Below are positions 57,946 to 64,000 of a DNA stretch of 64,000 nt, one piece after another (position 1 is the stretch's first letter; each line of letters begins with the position of its first letter). The DNA comes from Sphaerolaimus hirsutus (taxonomy: Eukaryota > Nematoda > Chromadorea > Monhysterida > Sphaerolaimidae): the NCBI GenBank assembly GCA_964036195.1, contig OZ038455.1:14835855-14899854 (forward strand). Reading direction: 5' to 3'. The translations under genes and the position numbers were made by a program. The notes under the pieces are model-generated. The model made no database searches. It was not told the DNA's origin and worked only from the letters and a program-made list of their open reading frames with translations.

Positions 57946-58362
57946 TTAATCATCGCGGTTACGTTTTGGCCCATTCGGTTTGCGTATGCGTCCTCGACCC
58001 TGGGTGGGTTGGCTAGGAGTTGCCAATTGTGACATGACTACTCCCATCACTTCAGTCTTGATGTCCATCGCCAGTTGCTGGACATTTTTCCTAGCACGCG
58101 CATGCGCAAATTCACGATTGTACGGTAAATTAAAACCAAAAATACAGCTGCTTGCTTTGTGTGTATCGACTTTACAACGCGGACACCACGGCTTTTTGGA
58201 GCGACATGCAAATGCCTTGTGACCAGCTCCACCGCAACGGAAACAAATGTCTGGCTCCACATACCTCCGTCTCCAATCTTCACGCTGGGTTGCCGGCGGA
58301 GGACGCTGCGCAACATGGGACAATATTGGACATGGGACAGTATTGGACACTACCACCACCAC
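57946..58362 (-). CDS. Zinc-knuckle (nucleocapsid-like) ORF located 3' of pol
   Basis: About 138 codons. It has CFRCGGAGHKAFAC, a classic CX2CX4HX4C knuckle, followed by CPRCKVDTHKASSC, a CX2CX4HX4C repeat. The end is very basic (GRGRIRKPNGPKRNRDD). Such modules bind RNA in retroelement Gag. Here it begins 68 bp after pol ends, in another frame, and has no good ATG at the front. An AG at the GCGCAGCG near the knuckle could be a splice acceptor for a subgenomic RNA. Gag normally precedes pol, so this is either an extra 3' ORF or the gag remnant of another element. Confidence 0.75.
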   Translation of the reverse strand: MVVVVSNTVPCPILSHVAQRPPPATQREDWRRRYVEPDICFRCGGAGHKAFACRSKKPWCPRCKVDTHKASSCIFGFNLPYNREFAHARARKNVQQLAMDIKTEVMGVVMSQLATPSQPTQGRGRIRKPNGPKRNRDD

Positions 58363-58430
58363 TCAATCCATTCTCACTCAGAATAATACCTTTAAAAAGA
58401 CAAAAAAAACAAAACACACCATCCACTCAT

Positions 58431-61400
58431 TCATATTTTACTCACCATATTTCTTGGCACCACCAAGGGGCGCGCGGCAGGTGAAGGCCGAATTTCACCC
58501 TGACCTTCATCCATTTGGCTACCAACGCCCTCTGCAGGCCAACTGGTAAGCAACAATTTGCCAGCTGTGTCAGAGGAGCTGGCCATGTCACCCACAGCCA
58601 CCACCTGACCATCTTTCCTCACCCGTGGATCCAACCTGCATGAACTACTGGTAATATTTTGTTTAATTGCACATAAATTAACATTTTCCACTAACGGCAG
58701 AGAAATCAAATTTGGAACTTTTATCTCCGTGGGCTCAAAACATGCCCTCAATTCATCTTGTGGGATTTCGGCTCCAGCCAAGTGCCACATTTCGTTAAAA
58801 GTTAGTGCACCGACATCACTTATCTGGTGCACACCGGTGCGTGTGCGCAGCCAAGGCGCCTGCATATAGCGCACCTCATAGGCTGTCACACAATGGTGCT
58901 TTTCCAGTGCTTGGGTGGTGGCCTGCGGCCACTCTGACCATTCTGGCAAGCCCACAAAGGTGCCGTTTGTGGCAACTTGCATCGGTACAGCCTGTGCCAC
59001 ACCCATGCTGGCGAATGGCTGCGTAGGGATATAATGAGTTAAACTTTGCAAAACTTCACTTGACTTGTCTTTCTTGGCTTCAGCATCACTTACCACCTTA
59101 CAGATTCGTTTCATGGGAATTAAATGTGCTGGGGTTTCTGGCCGACCTATTTCTCCTACATAGGCACTCGAATCCAGAACCTTCCTAACCACCAACGGTC
59201 CTACTAACTTTGGGAGCAATTTTCCGCTCTGATTTCTTTTTGGCACTATCTGCTGTCTCACATACACAGCATCCCCTACTTCCAACTTGTTTTTCGGCAA
59301 GTCTTGCCTCTTTGTTGTGCTTTGTTCATATTCTAGCTTATTTTTTGTGGCTGTTTTCCAACTTTGAAAAATCATTTCGCGCACATAACCTAATGGCGTT
59401 TCACTGGTTCTCAACGCTAATGATGGCCTTTGTAGCGCAGATGGCAGAAAGAACAAATGCGGCTTGAAACCAAACACAATCTCGTAGCTGCTCATGCCTC
59501 TACTGGCTGAATAGGATGTGCGCAGGGCCAACATGAGCGTTTGCAGAACCTCAGGCCAATCAGAATGCGAGCGCGCTAATTGATTTATCATTATTCCCAA
59601 ACTGGTCTTGAATCTGTGCCATTGCTCAACCTTATTGGCTTGCGGGTGTGCTACTAGCACATTTGCTAAATCGATATTTAAAAACTTGAAACTTTCTCGC
59701 AAGGCCAACAGGTTAGAGCCGTGGTCAGTCACACATCTTCTTGGAAAACCCGTAAATGAAAACACGTGTTTCATAAGTGCCTGAGCAATTGTTGTTGCTC
59801 GCATGTTTCTCAATGGCACCGCAAATGGATAATTTGAAAATGGACACAGTGCGGTCACTAGTGCTTTGTATTCCAATGTCGCGCTGTTGTGCATGACATT
59901 GGTGATATCTATGTAGAGCACGTCAAATGTATGGCGCGCCTGCGGCAACTGTCTCTGTTCTGGGACCACCTGTCCTGTTTGGGCCTTGTGCGCAAAGCAC
60001 AGGGGGCACTTTCGAACATAATCAACCATGTCTTTGTATGCATTGTGCCAAGTGAAGCACAGCAGCATGCGTTGGTAACTTCGCATCGCTCCTTGATGTC
60101 CTCCATATCCTGACGCATGATGAAGGGCCATCACTGGCTTTCTCAATTCATTGGGGACATAAAGAAGCATCGTTGCGTCATTTGGTCCCTTTCGATCCAC
60201 CATGTACAGCAATTCACCATCCATGACATATTGTGTTGCAGACAGAACCACTCGGCGCGCCAGATTTGAATCTTTGGGCACATCACCAGTGTCCAGAAAT
60301 TCCATCATTGCAGCGCAAAATGCGTCCTTCCGCTGTCCATTTTTAAACTTATCAACTACGTCATCCGTCTGCAGGAAATCAGCAAAATTTTGTTTAGCGT
60401 AGTCAGCCGGACTTGGCAGCTGGCTGTAGGCTATTTCATCTGGCGTCTGCCCGCTGTCTGTTACTGTCTGCGGGATCACACTTTTGTGCACCGTCCCCTC
60501 GGGGTCGGTCACAATCACGTCCGGCCTTGCTGCTGGTGCAACGGCATTTCTTATCACTGGCGTGGGGCCTGGAGTTTTGCTCCGCGTTTGCATTGCCTGT
60601 AGCCAGTGTTTCTTCATGTGCTGTTTCATGTGCTCTTGCAAATCGCAATTGTCTCCGCAATCTTCTCCGCAAATTTCCATTCTCTCATCATCTAATGCTT
60701 CCTCTGCGGGATCAGGGCTTGTCTCTGGCTGCTGTTCGAGATCCTCTTGACAGAATTCTCGTGACAGCACATCTGCGGGATTTGTTTTTCCAGGAGTGTA
60801 TTTGATTTGTACCCCTGGGAATGAACTGATCACCAGTCCCCACCTGGCTATCCGAGGGTTATTTACACTCTTGTCCCTCAACAAATAGCAGGCTGCAGCG
60901 CAATCAGTGTGCACATCCACCTTGTAAAAATGAATTATGCTGCGCCAATGCAACAATGATGACACAATGGCCAGCATCTCAAAATCGTAACTAGCAAACT
61001 TTTGCTGCTGTTTGCTCAACACCTTTGAGAAGTATCCAATCACTGCATCCCGGGCATCATCAGCTTTCTGGGACAGGATCCCTGATATGCCTATCTTGGA
61101 ACCATCTGTTCGCAGATCAAATTTTTTGTCATAATTTGGTGGCGCCAGGATTGGTGCTTCCATCAACTTTTCCTTCATCAACAGCCACTCCTTTTCCGCC
61201 TCTGGCGTCCAGACAAATGGCTGATTGTCCTTAGTCGTCAGTAACTTGTTCAGATGAACGGTGTGGTGGGCAAATTTGTGTACCCAGCTTCGATGCCAAT
61301 TGCACAGGCCCAAAAATGATCGCACTCCACTTTTGTCTTTAGGAGGGGGCAATTTGTTAATTGCCTCTATTTTGGACTTGTCCACCTCCCGACCATCTGC

Positions 61401-63980
61401 TGAGATGTACTGGCCGAGCATTTTTATGCGCCTTGCTGCAAAACGGGATTTTTTTAGCGAAACTCGAAAGCGAAATGCGTCGAATCTTTTCAAGGCATCT
61501 TCCACATCAAAAATGTGCTGCTCTATTGTGTCAGAGACACACGCCAGGTCGTCAATATACGAAAACGTCGATTGACTGTTGTGGAATAGAATGGACATAC
61601 CTAAACTGAAGAGACTCGTAGAACTAGAAGCCCCCATTGGTAAACTTTTAAATCGTAGACAACCACGATGCGTGCTTATTGCGAAGATATCGCGACTTTC
61701 GGGCGACAGCGCTATCATATCGTATGCGGATAGCCCGTCAAATGTGCTCCAAATCACGCCCTTCAAAAGTCGTTCCAAAAGAGTCTTGAGGTTTGTGACA
61801 CATCCAGATTCAATTTTACAAATACTATTAATTTTACGCAAATCAAACACCGTTCGCCAGTTCTTGATCGAGGGGAGCTCGTCCGGATTGGCCGTGGGCT
61901 TCCGTACAAGGAAGACAGGGCTAGCAAATCGGCTTACGCCAAATTCAGCCAAGCCAAGGGATATTTGGCGCACCAACCAATGATCTAGGATCTTAGTTTC
62001 AAATTCACTAGTGGGATATGCCTTTTGAAAGAGCCCCGGGTGATTCTCGTCTTTTAATTTTATCGTCGCTTTCAAAACCGAACATTCAGCGCGGTCTGAT
62101 AACTCCAAAACGAAAACCCTTGAATATTTACACAGCAGCTTCATGAATTCCTCCTTCTGGGTGTCTGACAACAGTGTATCATCAAAATTCGCATCTCGGC
62201 GAATGATCTCGTGACGCTCTTGCTCCGTCAACTGTGGGACCAACGGTTTGGCCATGTTGGGCAAGCACAGACTGTTATCACTTTCGGGATTTCGATCTAT
62301 GGATACTGTGGCAATGGCATTTGGGCCTTCACAGGTAATTGCTTGCTCTGTTTGCTGGGTAATTGCATTCAACAGCTCCTTTCCGCTGGTTGATGCTCCG
62401 CCCACCGCAGTCTCTGGGAAGACATTTAACATGCTCTTATCATTTACACACATCTCAACAAATGTCTTTGTTGGGTGCATTGCTTGCAATCCATCCAACC
62501 AGTGTGTAATTCTCTCTTGACATTCACTTCCCTTCATCACGCATTTTCGATATTCTGGTCCATATTGGGGCGTAATCACAACTGGCAGTGCACTTCCCAT
62601 CTGCGTAATGTGTCCACTGACATAAATTGGAGTTGGATCAGTTCCTAAACTTGCTGGCTTTGCCGGGGCTGACAAGAGTATTTCCTTGTCCGGGACCATG
62701 CCCAAGGCCCGATGCATGGGCATGCCCAGTTGTTTGATTCTTGCCACCGGCTTTTCCTCCGGTACTGTGATGTCAGCCCTGTTTGGATTGAACACAGGCA
62801 CTGAACCTGACAACACCAAACACTTTCTCTCTGCGTCAAATTCCCGTTTCAGATCTATCAAGGTTGGGTACATTTTCAGACGATACACGCGCATCATGCG
62901 CTCAATCGGGGCGCACACATAATTTTTCTCCAGCTTCCTGTCCTTCAGCACCATTGACATGAAGTCAGGGGTCACATTTGCCGCATGAATTTTCAATGAA
63001 TTTATGCTCAGTGGGGGGAGTTTCACTCGGTCCGTAGTGAACATTGTCAGCGTGTGATTTACTGCATCTCCTCGAGGTATGTTGAACCGAATTACCTTGC
63101 CAGTTAGAAATTTTATCTCGCCCATGTTCAGGTTTTTGTTTTCATTGTCTCGGTAGAATGTCAACTGAAAATCGCCCCATTGCTTCAATGTCTTGAATCC
63201 AATGTAAACATCACTTGTAATCCCCTCCAGCACTAGTGCATGTACAGAAAACGGCACATTGTCAATTGTCATTTGTAAATTGCATACTCCCGTTGGATGC
63301 AGATCCGCTCCGTCTGCTACCGATATTTTTAACGTAGTTGCGGAACACTTGATTCCCAATTCATCCACCAGTTTCCGATTTATGCATGAGATTGACGCGC
63401 CTGTGTCAATTACGCAGGTCACTTCCTTCCCCTTCAAGGTGCCCGCCGCTGTCAGTGTTATGGCAGTTTCGTTATCTTCTTGCACTTGGAGTATGGCATT
63501 CAATCTGTGTGTGTCAATCGTGGTGCAAAACAGCTTCATTCTCCAATGAAATTCTTTACAAAATGAACTTGTTAACTGGTGTCGCCAGCGCCTTCTGCGC
63601 TTCAGGCAGGATTCCATAAATATGGAGCTCCTTTTGCCCATCACTGGCCTGCATGAATTCCTAATTCCCCTTACACATTGTAACCTTTGAATTTTGTCAA
63701 TATCACCCTTTCTGTCCATTCTGGTGATGCATTTTACTATCGCATTTTCTGCCTTGAGCGTGACAATGAATAATTCACTGAGTGCTTGAAATACTTGTGC
63801 ACAGTTGATTTTTGGTTTCGGTGCCAACACACCAATGCCGACGTATGACAGTGGCATGGTTTGCAGGTTCACCTTTGTTTCAAGATTAATTTTATGTGTT
63901 CCCCCAGTGAAAGAATTTGCTGTTGTCTCAACAGGCGTGACTTTTGTAGAAAAACAATATTTGAAAATCCACCACGCCAA
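58431..63980 (-). CDS. Ty3/gypsy-type retrotransposon Pol polyprotein
   Basis: An uninterrupted frame of 1,849 codons carries the enzymes for copying and inserting an LTR retrotransposon. In order: aspartic protease with VIDTGAS near residue 191; reverse transcriptase with YIDDL near 807 and RSFLGLCNWHRSW after it; RNase H with LRTDGSK, YDFEMLAI and VHTDCAA; integrase with an HHCC-type zinc region (GGHQ to KCPLC) and acidic triad in YIDIT, VTDHGSN and ANKVEQ. The PR-RT-RH-IN order and RT wording fit Ty3/gypsy rather than copia. About 150 residues before the protease are unassigned, and gag and the 5' LTR lie past the right edge. The lack of stops or frameshifts over 5.5 kb suggests recent activity. 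The second-aspartate-to-glutamate spacing is about 32, slightly under the usual 35. Confidence 0.95.
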   Translation of the reverse strand: MAWWIFKYCFSTKVTPVETTANSFTGGTHKINLETKVNLQTMPLSYVGIGVLAPKPKINCAQVFQALSELFIVTLKAENAIVKCITRMDRKGDIDKIQRLQCVRGIRNSCRPVMGKRSSIFMESCLKRRRRWRHQLTSSFCKEFHWRMKLFCTTIDTHRLNAILQVQEDNETAITLTAAGTLKGKEVTCVIDTGASISCINRKLVDELGIKCSATTLKISVADGADLHPTGVCNLQMTIDNVPFSVHALVLEGITSDVYIGFKTLKQWGDFQLTFYRDNENKNLNMGEIKFLTGKVIRFNIPRGDAVNHTLTMFTTDRVKLPPLSINSLKIHAANVTPDFMSMVLKDRKLEKNYVCAPIERMMRVYRLKMYPTLIDLKREFDAERKCLVLSGSVPVFNPNRADITVPEEKPVARIKQLGMPMHRALGMVPDKEILLSAPAKPASLGTDPTPIYVSGHITQMGSALPVVITPQYGPEYRKCVMKGSECQERITHWLDGLQAMHPTKTFVEMCVNDKSMLNVFPETAVGGASTSGKELLNAITQQTEQAITCEGPNAIATVSIDRNPESDNSLCLPNMAKPLVPQLTEQERHEIIRRDANFDDTLLSDTQKEEFMKLLCKYSRVFVLELSDRAECSVLKATIKLKDENHPGLFQKAYPTSEFETKILDHWLVRQISLGLAEFGVSRFASPVFLVRKPTANPDELPSIKNWRTVFDLRKINSICKIESGCVTNLKTLLERLLKGVIWSTFDGLSAYDMIALSPESRDIFAISTHRGCLRFKSLPMGASSSTSLFSLGMSILFHNSQSTFSYIDDLACVSDTIEQHIFDVEDALKRFDAFRFRVSLKKSRFAARRIKMLGQYISADGREVDKSKIEAINKLPPPKDKSGVRSFLGLCNWHRSWVHKFAHHTVHLNKLLTTKDNQPFVWTPEAEKEWLLMKEKLMEAPILAPPNYDKKFDLRTDGSKIGISGILSQKADDARDAVIGYFSKVLSKQQQKFASYDFEMLAIVSSLLHWRSIIHFYKVDVHTDCAAACYLLRDKSVNNPRIARWGLVISSFPGVQIKYTPGKTNPADVLSREFCQEDLEQQPETSPDPAEEALDDERMEICGEDCGDNCDLQEHMKQHMKKHWLQAMQTRSKTPGPTPVIRNAVAPAARPDVIVTDPEGTVHKSVIPQTVTDSGQTPDEIAYSQLPSPADYAKQNFADFLQTDDVVDKFKNGQRKDAFCAAMMEFLDTGDVPKDSNLARRVVLSATQYVMDGELLYMVDRKGPNDATMLLYVPNELRKPVMALHHASGYGGHQGAMRSYQRMLLCFTWHNAYKDMVDYVRKCPLCFAHKAQTGQVVPEQRQLPQARHTFDVLYIDITNVMHNSATLEYKALVTALCPFSNYPFAVPLRNMRATTIAQALMKHVFSFTGFPRRCVTDHGSNLLALRESFKFLNIDLANVLVAHPQANKVEQWHRFKTSLGIMINQLARSHSDWPEVLQTLMLALRTSYSASRGMSSYEIVFGFKPHLFFLPSALQRPSLALRTSETPLGYVREMIFQSWKTATKNKLEYEQSTTKRQDLPKNKLEVGDAVYVRQQIVPKRNQSGKLLPKLVGPLVVRKVLDSSAYVGEIGRPETPAHLIPMKRICKVVSDAEAKKDKSSEVLQSLTHYIPTQPFASMGVAQAVPMQVATNGTFVGLPEWSEWPQATTQALEKHHCVTAYEVRYMQAPWLRTRTGVHQISDVGALTFNEMWHLAGAEIPQDELRACFEPTEIKVPNLISLPLVENVNLCAIKQNITSSSCRLDPRVRKDGQVVAVGDMASSSDTAGKLLLTSWPAEGVGSQMDEGQGEIRPSPAARPLVVPRNMVSKI

Positions 63981-64000
63981 CTCTAGCCACAGCCAGAGAA

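Noticed and set aside
56841-58362. Interpreting the zinc-knuckle ORF as the gag that precedes pol
   Set aside because: On the minus strand it lies after pol, not before it, so it cannot be the upstream gag of this pol without rearrangement.

Overview
The window is eukaryotic nuclear DNA from an invertebrate animal. Genes are split into short phase-consistent exons separated by kilobase introns, and most non-coding DNA is inverted-repeat transposon debris. The phylum cannot be fixed from sequence. The MAM-like gene reminds me of nematode proteins, but that is a weak hint only. There are no prokaryotic operons, no CRISPR array and no tRNA or rRNA that I can recognise.

Layout, left to right. 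1-14287 (minus): 3' half of a kainate-type ionotropic glutamate receptor gene, with signal peptide, amino-terminal domain (ATD) and the first ligand-binding half (S1). The rest lies off the left edge. Its ATD exons occur twice (8228-13079 and 2585-6327) in a near-identical duplication that abuts a gap of exactly 200 N. 15224-17046 (minus): 5' part of a secreted LDL-receptor-class-A protein. 17609-18950 (plus): a complete small CCDC59/Fyv7-like rRNA-processing protein. 20405-30773 (plus): a PUS1-type tRNA pseudouridine synthase in about ten exons. 31166-42152 (plus): a flavin-containing monooxygenase. 46871-52769 (plus): a secreted protein with two MAM-like modules whose ten exons all join in phase. 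52895 to about 55868 (minus): the 3' end of an unrecognised gene with a repeated HSHYGFVPL motif. 57946-63980 (minus): a Ty3/gypsy-type retrotransposon with an intact pol ORF and a zinc-knuckle ORF downstream of pol.

The repeat fraction is unusually legible because many elements keep both ends and their target duplications. I can delimit several hAT-type families with 8-bp duplications, including one whose interior is almost only GGCGCC palindromes. There are also TA-flanked families with long inverted repeats, a TAA-flanked Harbinger-like element, large foldbacks and one 3.9-kb composite hAT element holding a 1.2-kb minisatellite. One small element family (ends near GCCAATCCCAGACCCTG) sits at or beside splice sites. 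In the LDLR-A gene one copy plus a short duplication makes up an entire intron, which looks like introner-type intron birth.

The host genes are unrelated housekeeping, neuronal and secreted functions with no evident shared pathway. Exon limits were placed by reading splice signals, codon phase and family knowledge by eye; none was computed or checked against transcripts.
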